From Paenibacillus silvae (lineage in GTDB: Bacteria > Bacillota > Bacilli > Paenibacillales > Paenibacillaceae), in contig NZ_BMFU01000004.1 in assembly GCF_014639235.1 (NCBI RefSeq), forward strand, positions 613,222 through 677,221: a stretch of DNA of 64,000 nt, read 5' to 3'. Below are positions 26,852 to 36,387 of the stretch, one piece after another (within the stretch, counting starts at the first letter, position 1; each line of letters begins with the position of its first letter). A program made the position numbers and the translations under genes. The notes beneath the pieces were generated by a model, which was not told the origin of the DNA, did not search any database, and saw only the letters and a list, made by a program, of their open reading frames with translations.

Positions 26852-26897
26852 CACCCTATAGAATGAGCCCCTAAGGGTCTATCTATAGGGTGTTTTG
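26852..26897. terminator. Bidirectional terminator between converging operons
   Basis: A perfect 11-bp stem CACCCTATAGA (26852-26862) / TCTATAGGGTG (26882-26892) is followed by TTTT on the plus strand. It separates the GH105 gene from the minus-strand binding-protein gene ending at 26931. On the minus strand only a short A/T context follows the stem, so action there is less certain. Confidence 0.75.
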
Positions 26898-26930
26898 ATG
26901 CGTGCCAAGGCTGTCTTAATGGAGTTTAAG

Positions 26931-27965
26931 CTATTCATGAGAAACATTGTCCTGATTGATTTCAGTAATCCCTGTATCCAAAAATTCCTCCACAGCAAGT
27001 CTGTCGCTTGCGCGTAGCAGCGTTTCAATAATTTCCGCTCCCCACCTCCGTTCATTCTGTGAGATCACAGCCGATAATTGTCCATTCATCAGTCCTTTAT
27101 TACTTATTGAGGTGTCACCTAAAGCAATAAGATGCCTGTTTAACCCTTTGGCTTTCCAGACGAGAACAGAGGCCGAGACAGACACAAAATCCAGCCCGAC
27201 CACCGCATTAAAATGCGGATGAGCATCAATCATGGCTTCAATATCCGCTGCAGCCCGAGCTTCATTGCCTTGATTGTATTTGACCTCCAGCACTTCAATC
27301 GCTGTTTCATTGCGAATATAATCAATAAATCCGTTCAGCCGCTGCTGCAGCCCGTGCATCTCTTGCAGCCCGCTCTCGACCAAAATCATACCTTGATTAT
27401 GCAGCAGTCTTGAGGTGGTGATTGCGAATTGTTTTCCCGTACGATAGTTGTCAGCACCGATATAAGCAGTGCGCTTGCTGGAGGGCGCATCGGATTCAAA
27501 CGTCAGCACGGGAATACCGGCTGCAATTGCTTTATCAATAACAGGCGTGAGCGCGGCCGCGTCTACAGGGGATATGGCGATGCCATCCACACGCTGTTTG
27601 ATCATGTTCTCCACAATGCGAATTTGCTGCTCCGTATTGGCTTCATCTGGCGCATTGACGTTCAAGGTGACATGATGCTTTTCAGCGGCCTGGGCAGCGT
27701 CCGTCGTAATCATCTCATAGGTTGGATAGGTCATCGGGTAGATGATGCCGAAGATTTTGTTCTTCTCAGGTTGATCCGTGGATTCCGCAGCGTGCAGACC
27801 GGTTTCCTTCCCTGAGGGCTGTAATCGACCTGATTCACCTGAACGGGAAGACAGCGTTGAGCCAGCAGGCACGCTTGAATCAGAAGTTAAGACCGCACAA
27901 GAAGTGAGCGTGAATAGAAGCAGCATCGTAAAGAGGAGCCAGACAGCGCATTTGAATTTAGTCAT
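26931..27965 (-). CDS. Ribose-type sugar-binding lipoprotein linked to a two-component system
   Basis: The 344-aa precursor has a signal sequence with lipobox TLTSC and Cys23. It is a periplasmic-binding-protein/LacI fold of the ribose type: IFGIIYPMTYPTYEMITTD, then DGIAISPVDAAALTPVIDKA. ATG 27965 is chosen: its first 8 bases overlap the end of the response-regulator gene (ATGACTAA), although no strong ribosome site precedes it. No permease or ATPase is adjacent on this strand. Placed last in a kinase-regulator operon, it is likely a ligand-sensing partner of the kinase, as known for XylFII-LytS systems in clostridia. A transport role for the divergent importer is an alternative. Confidence 0.85.
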   Translation of the reverse strand: MTKFKCAVWLLFTMLLLFTLTSCAVLTSDSSVPAGSTLSSRSGESGRLQPSGKETGLHAAESTDQPEKNKIFGIIYPMTYPTYEMITTDAAQAAEKHHVTLNVNAPDEANTEQQIRIVENMIKQRVDGIAISPVDAAALTPVIDKAIAAGIPVLTFESDAPSSKRTAYIGADNYRTGKQFAITTSRLLHNQGMILVESGLQEMHGLQQRLNGFIDYIRNETAIEVLEVKYNQGNEARAAADIEAMIDAHPHFNAVVGLDFVSVSASVLVWKAKGLNRHLIALGDTSISNKGLMNGQLSAVISQNERRWGAEIIETLLRASDRLAVEEFLDTGITEINQDNVSHE

Positions 27966-29556
27966 ACATGGGCTCTTCAATCTGATCGGATGGCGGTTCA
28001 TGAAATGGCATAGCTCCTTGTGAGCGGAATTCTTTGGGCGTGCAGCCCGTTGTTTTTTTGAAAATATTAGAGAAATAGTGCGGGTCATTATAACCTACCT
28101 TGTAGGCAACTTCAAAGGTCTTGTTGCTTGTTGTTTTCAACAGCTCCTTGGCCTTGTTGATACGCACCTGAGTTAAATACTCTGTGATCGTCTGACCGGT
28201 TTCCTGACTGAAAATTTTGCTGAGATGGCTTGAGCTGATTCGAACATGGGCAGAGATGGTTTTCAATGAAACCTGCTCATTATTATATTGTTGTGATACG
28301 TAGGATTTGACCTGATCAATGACATCACTATATTTGCCAGAGGATGCGGCCCTTCGTTGCCATAATTGATCCAGCAAAGTACACAGGTACTGCTTGCAAT
28401 GCTCCCAGTTTCCAATGCTCTCGATCATCTGCTGCAGGCTCCTGATATTTTCATCAGCATCAGCCCCCATCCGAAATAGCTGATTCGCCATGCGAAAGGA
28501 CTCCAGGGTCAGATCGTTTAACAAATAAAAGCCATACGTTGAGGTATGCCAGTCAACAGGCTTCAGCGGGGAAGCGAATTCCCGTACAAAACTGTCACGC
28601 AGCTGAGGGCTGCCAAGCTTGAGAAACTCAAGGAATTGATGACGATCCAGACAAATATTCATTTTCTCATGCAGCTGAATGCCTCGAAGCGAAGCTTTAT
28701 TTTGCAAAGTCAGACGTGTAATATATTTATCTTCATCCGCTTCCAGATAGGAAATATGAATGCCCTGCAAGCGTTCCTGCATGCTGCCAATGCCCAGAAT
28801 GATGCTGCAGTTAAACAACTGCTCCAGTTCCAGACGGGTATGCCCTCGGAGCGCTTCCAGACACGTGTTGATGCTGTCCTCCGAGTTGGATTTAAGCAGC
28901 AGCACTAACTCTGTACGACTTCGAATGTAAGCCAGAAGCTCGGCATGCACGCTGCAGGCTGTCTCCAGAACATGCAGTGTTTTATTCAGCAGTTGCTCCG
29001 AGTACTGTGACTCATCATGTAGTCTTATATCGACAATAGCGATGGCGTAGAACCTGGCTGATAGGGGGAGTGACAGCTTCTTGGCGGAATCAATTGCATC
29101 ACTGGTACCGATGAGACCGCCACAAAGATCGGCCAGCAATTTTTCCTTAGTCATGGCAAGACTCATCATCCGCTGCTCCTCTTCATCCATTTTCTGGCTG
29201 ACCTGATGCAAAATCTGAAGAAGTTCCGCCGCGCTGACAGGCTTCAGGCAATACTCGGTTACACCAAGCCGGATCGCTTCCTGAGCATAGCGAAATTCAT
29301 CATGACCGCTCATAATAATGATCTTGATATTAGGCTTTTGGGCACGGACGACGGAAGCCAGCTCTAATCCGTCCATAAATGGCATTTTGATGTCGGTGAT
29401 CAGAATATCAGGAGCCCATTCTTCAATTAAAGGTAAAGCCATCTCTCCATCAGGGGCATCTCCGCAATAATGAAACCCTTCCTTCTCCCAATCGACGCTG
29501 CTGCGAATGTTTTCCCGAATTGCAATCTCATCGTCTACAAGTATCACCTTTTTCAA
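27958..29556 (-). CDS. YesN-type response regulator with AraC DNA-binding domain
   Basis: The 532-aa protein has an N-terminal receiver domain, with acidic pocket in LVDDE and phosphoacceptor Asp55 in DILITDIKMP. A long middle region of about 270 residues carries no named motif and may sense or dimerise. The C-terminal AraC domain contains two helix-turn-helix units (SLKTISAHVRISSSHLSKIF and EVAYKVGYNDPHYFSNIFKK). The gene's start overlaps the kinase stop by ATGA, so both are translated together. It probably regulates the divergent galactofuranose-type importer that begins 237 bases beyond the kinase start. Confidence 0.95.
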   Translation of the reverse strand: MKKVILVDDEIAIRENIRSSVDWEKEGFHYCGDAPDGEMALPLIEEWAPDILITDIKMPFMDGLELASVVRAQKPNIKIIIMSGHDEFRYAQEAIRLGVTEYCLKPVSAAELLQILHQVSQKMDEEEQRMMSLAMTKEKLLADLCGGLIGTSDAIDSAKKLSLPLSARFYAIAIVDIRLHDESQYSEQLLNKTLHVLETACSVHAELLAYIRSRTELVLLLKSNSEDSINTCLEALRGHTRLELEQLFNCSIILGIGSMQERLQGIHISYLEADEDKYITRLTLQNKASLRGIQLHEKMNICLDRHQFLEFLKLGSPQLRDSFVREFASPLKPVDWHTSTYGFYLLNDLTLESFRMANQLFRMGADADENIRSLQQMIESIGNWEHCKQYLCTLLDQLWQRRAASSGKYSDVIDQVKSYVSQQYNNEQVSLKTISAHVRISSSHLSKIFSQETGQTITEYLTQVRINKAKELLKTTSNKTFEVAYKVGYNDPHYFSNIFKKTTGCTPKEFRSQGAMPFHEPPSDQIEEPMYD

Positions 29557-31379
29557 TGCCGAACCTCCTTGCTCTTTGGAATTCGAATTTTAAACGTACT
29601 ACCCTCCATATATGTGCTTTCCATTTCCACACCATAGGAAGGACCGAAATAGAGCCGAATCCGGTGATGTACATTCATCAGACCAAATCCGCCTTCCTGC
29701 TCTTGCTTGGGAGCGGAATGGAAATCTGCAGATTGTTCCAGTGCTTCTCTTAATTGAGCCAGCTGCTCCTCAGACATGCCAATACCATTGTCATGTACGG
29801 TCAGTACGATACTCGTTTCATCTGCACAGGCTTGGATCAAAATAAGTCCTTGACCACGTTTGTTTTTGATCCCATGGTAGATCGCGTTTTCGATCAGAGG
29901 CTGCAGTGTCATTTTCAAAATCGGATAATGCTGCAGCTCGGGGTCAACCTGGATTTCGTATGACAAAATGTCGTGATAACGCATCTGCTGAATAACCAGG
30001 TAATTACGGGCATGCTCAAGCTCGGTTTGAATTGTAACCCAATCGAAGCCGTTGTTCAGACTTAGACGAAAAAATTTGGAGAGGGCCTGAACAAGCTTGA
30101 TCACACTTTCCTTTTTGTCAGCTTCAGCCATCCAGATAATCGATTCCAGTGTGTTGTACAGGAAATGCGGATTAATCTGTGCTTGCAGTGTGCGCAGCTC
30201 GGCTATTTTTACCTGCTCATTTTCCTTGATGCTCTGTTCCATCAGCCCTTTGATCTGCTCCAGCATCGTATTAAAGCTTTGACCGAGATCCGCGATTTCG
30301 TCTGAGCCGGCAGGGGAGACCTTGGCTTCCAAATAACCGCTCGCCGCCTTGCGCATCTTGTTCATCAGAATCTGAATGGGGAAAATCAGTCGATTGTTCA
30401 GGAAAAAATATAAAGAAATAGCAAAGAATGCGCTTAATAAAACGCTGATGATGATTAACTGCCGAATGCTGTTGGCCTCTGCGAGAATTTCTTGAAAAGG
30501 AGCTGCTCCGACGATCTGCCATCCCGTTTGTTTTGACGTGCTGTATACGACAAATTGGGGTTTGGCACCTGTGGACAGATTAAAGCTGTCCTTCCGGGCG
30601 TATACGGACATCGAATTAATCTGCTCGATGACGGCAGGAGTGGCCTGCTCAGATGGCGGTTTAAACAGTGTCTGACCATATTGATCATTAATATAAAAGA
30701 AGCCGGAATTCTTGATCTTTGTTGTTGTCAAAAAATCATCAATGAATGCGTCATTCATGTCAATCACAATAAAACCGATGACCTCCTGTGTAATGCGTTC
30801 TTTGACAGTGGTCATAATTGAAAGCGCATTCTGCTTTGGGTACACAAATCCGTCCAATTGATTCTGTTCAGCGTAGGGCGCGGCATGCGGGATGCGTAAA
30901 ATGGCATCGGGATATTGCACCAGATACTGAAAATAGGGATTCCGAAGCGGGTTGCGTTCCAGCTTGAATACTCCTTTGCGTTCGCTGAGGCCTTTACCAT
31001 AGAAATTAACAAAAGAAATATTCAGTACCTTATCATATTTGTAGGTTTCACGATAAAGATTGTACGTTTGTAAGATGGCTTTGGCTTCGGCATAAGACTC
31101 GGATTGGGAGTACAAATATTGAAGCACCTGTGGATTTTTGCCCAGCTCCAGCAGTCGTTCTGTGTCCTCGAACATAATATCAATGTTTCTTGCAAGCTGA
31201 TCAGCAGCCAGCTGTGTGGAAGCCTTATTATGATTCGATACGACAGTGTACGACTTATGGTAAGAGATCAATCCTACAACGATGAGCGGCACTGAGCTGA
31301 GGATGATGAACATGCTGAGCAATTTAAGTCTGAGGCTTGAGGTGATCCATTGGACAAGTTTCAACGTCTTCCACTCCAT
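29553..31379 (-). CDS. YesM-type sensor histidine kinase
   Basis: The 608-aa membrane kinase has one N-terminal helix (about residues 22-40), an extracellular Cache-like sensor region (about 45-300), a second helix (about 307-327), a HAMP segment, and a His_kinase domain with phosphorylated His405 in QAQINPHFLYNT. The ATPase region has the N box ENAIYHG and G box NGIGM. ATG 31379 has no clear ribosome site; TTG 31364 with GGAGTGG ahead of it is a reasonable alternative start that removes 5 residues. Its operon partners are the YesN regulator and a sugar-binding lipoprotein, suggesting that it senses an extracellular sugar through that lipoprotein. Confidence 0.95.
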   Translation of the reverse strand: MEWKTLKLVQWITSSLRLKLLSMFIILSSVPLIVVGLISYHKSYTVVSNHNKASTQLAADQLARNIDIMFEDTERLLELGKNPQVLQYLYSQSESYAEAKAILQTYNLYRETYKYDKVLNISFVNFYGKGLSERKGVFKLERNPLRNPYFQYLVQYPDAILRIPHAAPYAEQNQLDGFVYPKQNALSIMTTVKERITQEVIGFIVIDMNDAFIDDFLTTTKIKNSGFFYINDQYGQTLFKPPSEQATPAVIEQINSMSVYARKDSFNLSTGAKPQFVVYSTSKQTGWQIVGAAPFQEILAEANSIRQLIIISVLLSAFFAISLYFFLNNRLIFPIQILMNKMRKAASGYLEAKVSPAGSDEIADLGQSFNTMLEQIKGLMEQSIKENEQVKIAELRTLQAQINPHFLYNTLESIIWMAEADKKESVIKLVQALSKFFRLSLNNGFDWVTIQTELEHARNYLVIQQMRYHDILSYEIQVDPELQHYPILKMTLQPLIENAIYHGIKNKRGQGLILIQACADETSIVLTVHDNGIGMSEEQLAQLREALEQSADFHSAPKQEQEGGFGLMNVHHRIRLYFGPSYGVEMESTYMEGSTFKIRIPKSKEVRH

Positions 31380-31552
31380 CTGAAGGGATCAGGATAATAT
31401 AGGTAGCATTATTATAACATGAATTTTAAACATTACAGATGATCGCAAAATAGTACACCAATATCCAAAGAAATTCCACATTTTCACAGCAGGTCCTCCG
31501 AAATTACTAAATTATTACATAAAAATCGAATTACATTCCATGTCAGTCTGCA

Positions 31553-31570
31553 TTGTAAGCGTTTTATAAT
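31553..31570 (+). promoter_or_regulatory. Putative promoter -10 overlapping a cre-like sequence
   Basis: TTGTAAGCGTTTTA matches the left part of the CcpA-binding consensus, but the final CA is replaced by AT. It overlaps a TATAAT box (31565-31570) in the divergent region ahead of the binding-protein gene. No good -35 is visible, which suits an activator-dependent promoter controlled by the adjacent YesN-type regulator. The assignment is tentative. Confidence 0.35.
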
Positions 31571-31615
31571 GTGATCACACCGCACAAGGTGAACTTGGAA
31601 AGGGAGGATCAACTG

Positions 31616-32635
31616 ATGCAAAGCAAAAAAAAGTGGGGACTTGTAATAACGCTGGCGATGGTCATGCTGGTCAGCACAGCTTGTAACAGCAAAGGAGCAT
31701 CCGGCACAGACCCAGCGAACTCGACAGGGGGAGAGGGGAGTACACCTGCGAGTGCACAGACCATTACCCTTGGTTTTTCTCAGGTCGGTGCGGAGAGTGG
31801 CTGGCGTTCAGCGAATACAAAATCCATTCAGGATTCAGCTAAAGAAGCAGGTTATGACCTCAAATTCTCGGATGCACAGCAGAAACAAGAGAATCAGATC
31901 AAAGCCTTGCGCTCTTTTATTCAGCAAAAGGTAACAGTTATTGCCTTTTCACCTGTGGTGGAGTCCGGTTGGGATACAGTACTGAAGGAAGCCAAGGACG
32001 CAGGTATTCCTGTTATTCTGACGGACCGCGCGGTGGATTCGGCGGATAAATCCTTATACAAAACGTTTATCGGTTCAGACTTTGTGGAAGAGGGACGTAA
32101 GGCAGGACAGTGGCTGGCGGATCAGTACAAGGATGCCCAGGAGGACGTGAATATCGTTGAATTGCAGGGCACAACAGGTTCTGCACCAGCGAATGACCGC
32201 CAGGAAGGGTTCATGGAGGTAATCGGATCAAACGCCAAGTTAAAAGTCATTGCATCGCAAACAGGTGATTTTACACGTGCCAAAGGCAAAGAGGTTATGC
32301 AGGCTTTCCTCAAAGCACACAAAAAAATCGATGTTCTGTATGCACACAATGACGATATGGCACTCGGGGCCATTCAGGCTATTGAAGCAGCCGGCTTGAA
32401 GCCGGGCGTGGATATTAAAATCATTTCTGTGGATGCCGTGAAGGATGGAATGCAGGCAGCAGCTGACGGCAAAATCAACTTTATCGTCGAATGTAATCCG
32501 CTGCTTGGACCTCAATTAATGGAAGCAGTGCAGGCCGTTGTAGACGGCAAAGAGATTGAAGCCCGCATTGTCACTGACGAAACAACCTTCACATCCGAGC
32601 AAGCCAAAGAAGCATTGCCAACACGTGAATATTAA
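31616..32635 (+). CDS. ytfQ: Galactofuranose-type ABC transporter binding lipoprotein (YtfQ-like)
   Basis: The 339-aa precursor has lipobox VSTAC with Cys23. The mature part matches the YtfQ branch of ribose-type binding proteins, with LGFSQVGAESGWRSANTKSI near the start and FSPVVESGWDTVLKEA, ILTDRAV and VECNPLLGPQLMEAV further on. In Escherichia coli YtfQ binds galactofuranose; the ligand here is inferred from the family. ATG 31616 follows GAAAGGGAGGATCAACTG. A strong terminator follows, then the ATPase gene, so binding protein should exceed transporter in amount. Confidence 0.9.
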   Translation: MQSKKKWGLVITLAMVMLVSTACNSKGASGTDPANSTGGEGSTPASAQTITLGFSQVGAESGWRSANTKSIQDSAKEAGYDLKFSDAQQKQENQIKALRSFIQQKVTVIAFSPVVESGWDTVLKEAKDAGIPVILTDRAVDSADKSLYKTFIGSDFVEEGRKAGQWLADQYKDAQEDVNIVELQGTTGSAPANDRQEGFMEVIGSNAKLKVIASQTGDFTRAKGKEVMQAFLKAHKKIDVLYAHNDDMALGAIQAIEAAGLKPGVDIKIISVDAVKDGMQAAADGKINFIVECNPLLGPQLMEAVQAVVDGKEIEARIVTDETTFTSEQAKEALPTREY

Positions 32636-32656
32636 AAGCAAATGCGAATAACAAAG

Positions 32657-32700
32657 AAAAGTCATTTTTCGACCTGACTGTCGCTAAATGACTTTTTTCT
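32657..32700 (+). terminator. Intra-operon terminator between binding protein and ATPase genes
   Basis: AAAAGTCATTT (32657-32667) pairs perfectly with AAATGACTTTT (32686-32696), with inner CGAC/GTCG, and a T-run. It is likely a partial terminator, a common way to lower transporter expression relative to binding protein. Confidence 0.85.
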
Positions 32701-32724
32701 ATCAATTTTAAAGGAGAGGATTAC

Positions 32725-34260
32725 ATGGATGCTGTTCACACCCCCATATTGCAAATGACCGGGATTACGAAGCAATTTCCGGGTGTCAAGGCGCTCTCCA
32801 ATGTCAGCTTTCGCCTGTTTCCGGGTGAAATTCATGCGCTGATGGGTGAGAACGGAGCAGGAAAATCAACGCTGATCAAAGTGCTCACAGGTGTGTACTC
32901 CATTGATGAAGGCATCGTGACGATGGATGATCAAGCTCTGGCGATATCAGGGCCGCTCGAGGCTCAGAAAGCAGGGATCAGCACGGTGTATCAGGAGGTG
33001 AACCTGTGCCCGAACTTAACGGTGGCAGAAAATATCTTTATCGGCCGGGAGCCGATGAAATTTGGCCGCATCCACTGGAAACAGATGAACAAAGATGCGG
33101 AGAACCTTTTGCGGGAAAGGTTAAATCTGGTCATTGATGTGAAGGCACCGCTGCAGACGTATTCTGTTGCGATACAGCAGCTTATAGCGATTGCAAGGGC
33201 ACTCAGCATCTCGGCCAAAGTACTTATTCTGGACGAACCGACATCGAGTCTGGATAAAAATGAAGTGCAGCAGCTGTTCCAGATTATGCGCAAGCTGAAG
33301 AGTGAAGGACTGGCGATTCTGTTCGTGACCCATTTTCTCGATCAGGTGTATGAAATGTCCGACCGTCTGACCGTGCTTCGGAACGGAGAACTGGAGGGGG
33401 AATATCTTGCCGCGGAGCTTCCGCGGATGGAACTGGTGCTCAAGATGATTGGCAAAGAGCTCGAAGTGCTGGAAGATCTGCCAAAGCAGGTTGAGGAAGG
33501 ACATTCAGAGAAAGGCACGGAGACTGACGGCGCAGGAGACATTATGATTACTGCCACTGGACTCGGACGGAAGGGGGCCATTGATCCGTTTGACCTTACG
33601 ATCCGCAAGGGGGAAGTGGTTGGGCTGGCTGGTTTGTTGGGTTCAGGACGAACGGAGATGGCTCGGCTGTTGTTTGGCGCTGATCGTGCAGATGCAGGAA
33701 AATTGATCGTTGAAGACACCGGTAATACCGTCAAGTCACCACGACATGCGATTGATCAGCATATCGCGTTCTGCTCCGAGAATCGTAAAACGGAGGGCAT
33801 TATTGATGATCTGACGATCCGCGAAAACATTATACTGGCCTATCAAGCAGCGCGAGGCTGGTCCAAGCCGATTTCTCGTAAAAAGCAGGATGAGCTGGCG
33901 GAAAAATATATGAACCTGCTGCAGATCCATCCGAAGAACCCGGAGCATCTGATCAAAAACTTGAGCGGAGGCAACCAGCAGAAGGTTTTGCTTGCGCGGT
34001 GGCTGCTCATGAACCCGAATCTGCTGATTCTGGATGAGCCTACACGCGGCATTGATATCGGGGCCAAGGCAGAGATACAGAAGCTGGTTCTGTCGTTATC
34101 CAAGCAGGGGATGGGTGTGCTGTTTATTTCCTCCGAGCTGGAGGAAGTGATTCGAGTCAGTGATCGGGTATCGGTGCTGCGCGACCGCAAAAAGGTGAAA
34201 GAGCTGAGCGGCGATGACATTAATCAGCAGCAAATCATGAAAGCTATGGCAGGGGGTTGA
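32725..34260 (+). CDS. ytfR: Sugar ABC transporter ATP-binding protein, two-domain (YtfR-like, CUT2)
   Basis: This 511-aa protein has two ABC domains in tandem. The first has Walker A GENGAGKST and Walker B ILDEPTSSLD. The second has the degenerate loop GLLGSGRTEM typical of CUT2 ATPases, the signature LSGGNQQKV and Walker B ILDEPTRGID. It energises import through the two permeases that follow. ATG 32725 follows AAAGGAGAGGATTAC. The next permease begins directly at its stop. It is the only transport ATPase in the window. Confidence 0.95.
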   Translation: MDAVHTPILQMTGITKQFPGVKALSNVSFRLFPGEIHALMGENGAGKSTLIKVLTGVYSIDEGIVTMDDQALAISGPLEAQKAGISTVYQEVNLCPNLTVAENIFIGREPMKFGRIHWKQMNKDAENLLRERLNLVIDVKAPLQTYSVAIQQLIAIARALSISAKVLILDEPTSSLDKNEVQQLFQIMRKLKSEGLAILFVTHFLDQVYEMSDRLTVLRNGELEGEYLAAELPRMELVLKMIGKELEVLEDLPKQVEEGHSEKGTETDGAGDIMITATGLGRKGAIDPFDLTIRKGEVVGLAGLLGSGRTEMARLLFGADRADAGKLIVEDTGNTVKSPRHAIDQHIAFCSENRKTEGIIDDLTIRENIILAYQAARGWSKPISRKKQDELAEKYMNLLQIHPKNPEHLIKNLSGGNQQKVLLARWLLMNPNLLILDEPTRGIDIGAKAEIQKLVLSLSKQGMGVLFISSELEEVIRVSDRVSVLRDRKKVKELSGDDINQQQIMKAMAGG

Positions 34261-34263
34261 GTG

Positions 34264-35307
34264 ATGATCAGCAGAATGCGCAAACATCATTTGTTTTGGC
34301 CGTTATGTATGCTCGGTTTTCTTTTATTGTTTAACTTGCTCTATTCGCCGGATTTCTTCTCGCTTGTGATGCGTGATGGCAATCTGTATGGCAGTTTGAT
34401 TGATATTCTCAACTTTGGAGCTCCGCTCATTCTCGTCGCCATCGGTATGACACTCGTCATTGCAACGGGCGGCATTGACCTGTCAGTCGGTTCCATCGTT
34501 GCCATATCCGGAGCAATGGCTTGTCTGACAATCAGCAAAGGCACGGATCAAAGCTCGCTTTGGCTTGTCCTGAGTGCGCTCGCATTATCGATCGGTCTGT
34601 CGCTTGCACTTGGCGTGTGGAACGGGGCGCTGGTATCCGTTGCCAAAATTCAGCCCATTATCGCAACCCTGATTCTCATGGTGGCCGGGCGCGGCATTGC
34701 TCAGTTGATTACAAGTGGACAGATTATCACGGTGTCCAATGCACAGTACCAATATATTGGTGCCGGTTCCTTGGCCGCTTTGCCATTCTCCATTTTTATC
34801 GTACTGACGGTATTGCTCATTGCTGTGCTGCTCACACGAAAAACGGCGCTAGGCCTGTTTATTGAATCGGTAGGCAACAATGCGCGTGCCAGTCAATTGG
34901 CGGGTATTCGCTCCAAAACCGTGATCCTCGCGGTGTATGTGTTCTGTGGTTTATGTGCCGGTATTGCAGGCTTGATCCTCAGCTCCAATGTATCCAGTGC
35001 GGACGGAAACAATGCTGGTCTCTGGTACGAGCTGGATGCGATTCTGGCCGTTGTGATCGGAGGAACTTCACTAAATGGTGGACGTTTCTATCTGATGGGC
35101 ACGGTGATCGGAGCACTGATTATTCAAACGTTAACAACCACGATCTACATGATTGGTGTACCGCCAGAGGTTACGCTTGTCGTCAAAGCCTTTGTGGTAC
35201 TCGCTGTATGTTTAATTCAATCCGAAGCTTTCCGCCAAACGATGGCCGAGCGTCTCAAAAAGCGAAAGTTTCCAGCTGAGCAGGGGGTAAATCGCCATGT
35301 ATCTTAA
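34264..35307 (+). CDS. ytfT: Sugar ABC transporter permease (YtfT-like)
   Basis: The 347-aa membrane protein is a CUT2 permease with about eight to ten hydrophobic segments and the family motif TLVIATGGIDLSVGSIVAI. It carries a conserved late segment AVVIGGTSLNGGRFYLMGT. ATG 34264 has AGGGGG seven bases upstream; GTG 34261 is a close alternative. It overlaps the next permease gene by 11 bases, so the two subunits are translationally linked. It forms the channel with the YjfF-like partner. Confidence 0.93.
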   Translation: MISRMRKHHLFWPLCMLGFLLLFNLLYSPDFFSLVMRDGNLYGSLIDILNFGAPLILVAIGMTLVIATGGIDLSVGSIVAISGAMACLTISKGTDQSSLWLVLSALALSIGLSLALGVWNGALVSVAKIQPIIATLILMVAGRGIAQLITSGQIITVSNAQYQYIGAGSLAALPFSIFIVLTVLLIAVLLTRKTALGLFIESVGNNARASQLAGIRSKTVILAVYVFCGLCAGIAGLILSSNVSSADGNNAGLWYELDAILAVVIGGTSLNGGRFYLMGTVIGALIIQTLTTTIYMIGVPPEVTLVVKAFVVLAVCLIQSEAFRQTMAERLKKRKFPAEQGVNRHVS

Positions 35308-36271
35308 CCGAAAACTTCTACCGGTCCTGGTTACCTTTGGTTTGCTCGCCGTCATGATTGCCATCGGCTCATTTCGTTATACGGGCTTCTTTTCCACACA
35401 AGTTCTGTTTAACCTGCTGATTGATAATGCATTTCTCATCATTACGGCGATTGGCATGACCTTTGTCATTGTGTCCGGGGGAATCGATTTGTCTGTAGGC
35501 TCAGTCATTGCGCTGACAACGATCATCAGTGCCAGTTTGGTCGAAAAGCAAGGCTGGTCGCCCTCGGTTGTCATTCCGATGGTGCTGGTGATGGGCGCAT
35601 TGTTTGGTACCATGATGGGGGCCATTATTCATTATTTTAAAATTCAGCCCTTCATCGTCACGCTGGCAGGTATGTTTCTGGCACGCGGGCTTTGTTATGT
35701 CATCAGTACCGATACCATCACAATAACGAATTCTTTCTATACTACAGTCGCACAGGCCAAGATTTCACTCCCGGGAGGAAGCTTTGTGTCGATCAACGTA
35801 CTGCTTGCCGTCATTATGCTGCTGCTCGCCATTTTCCTTGCGCACTATACCCGTTTTGGACGCAATGTGTATGCGATTGGCGGAAGTGAGCAATCATCCA
35901 TGCTGATGGGACTTCCCGTAGCCCGTACCAAAATTCTGGTATACACACTCAGCGGTTTTTGTTCTGCGCTTGCAGGCGTTGTCTTCACATTTTATATGTT
36001 ATCCGGTTACGGCTTACATGCCATGGGTCTTGAGCTGGATACGATTGCTGCGGTTGTGATTGGCGGTACACTGCTCACGGGAGGTGTCGGTTACGTCGCA
36101 GGGACATTCCTCGGCGTATTGATCCAGGGCGTGATCCAAACTATAATTAGCTTCGAAGGCACACTCAGCTCATGGTGGACTAAAATTGTGATTGGTCTGA
36201 TGCTGTTTGTCTTTATTTTGTTCCAGCGTCTTCTCAGTGAACGACGAAGTTCTGCCAAGACTTTACATTAG
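35297..36271 (+). CDS. yjfF: Sugar ABC transporter permease (YjfF-like)
   Basis: This 324-aa protein is the second CUT2 permease, with the motif FVIVSGGIDLSVGSVIAL and AVVIGGTLLTGGVGYVAGT. The use of two different permeases with one ATPase matches the YtfQRT-YjfF galactofuranose importer. ATG 35297 is preceded by GGGGGTAAATCGCC. After the stop are 116 bases, then a second binding-protein gene. Confidence 0.93.
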   Translation: MYLNRKLLPVLVTFGLLAVMIAIGSFRYTGFFSTQVLFNLLIDNAFLIITAIGMTFVIVSGGIDLSVGSVIALTTIISASLVEKQGWSPSVVIPMVLVMGALFGTMMGAIIHYFKIQPFIVTLAGMFLARGLCYVISTDTITITNSFYTTVAQAKISLPGGSFVSINVLLAVIMLLLAIFLAHYTRFGRNVYAIGGSEQSSMLMGLPVARTKILVYTLSGFCSALAGVVFTFYMLSGYGLHAMGLELDTIAAVVIGGTLLTGGVGYVAGTFLGVLIQGVIQTIISFEGTLSSWWTKIVIGLMLFVFILFQRLLSERRSSAKTLH

Positions 36272-36387
36272 CTTTGGAACATCGTATAGTTCGGGTGGGT
36301 CTTTTCAATCCATTCTGTCAGGGCGATCAGTTCAATCAATAGGGTCGGGTTAGTCTGTTCCATCAAGCTGGAGGAGGGAGAAATCCG

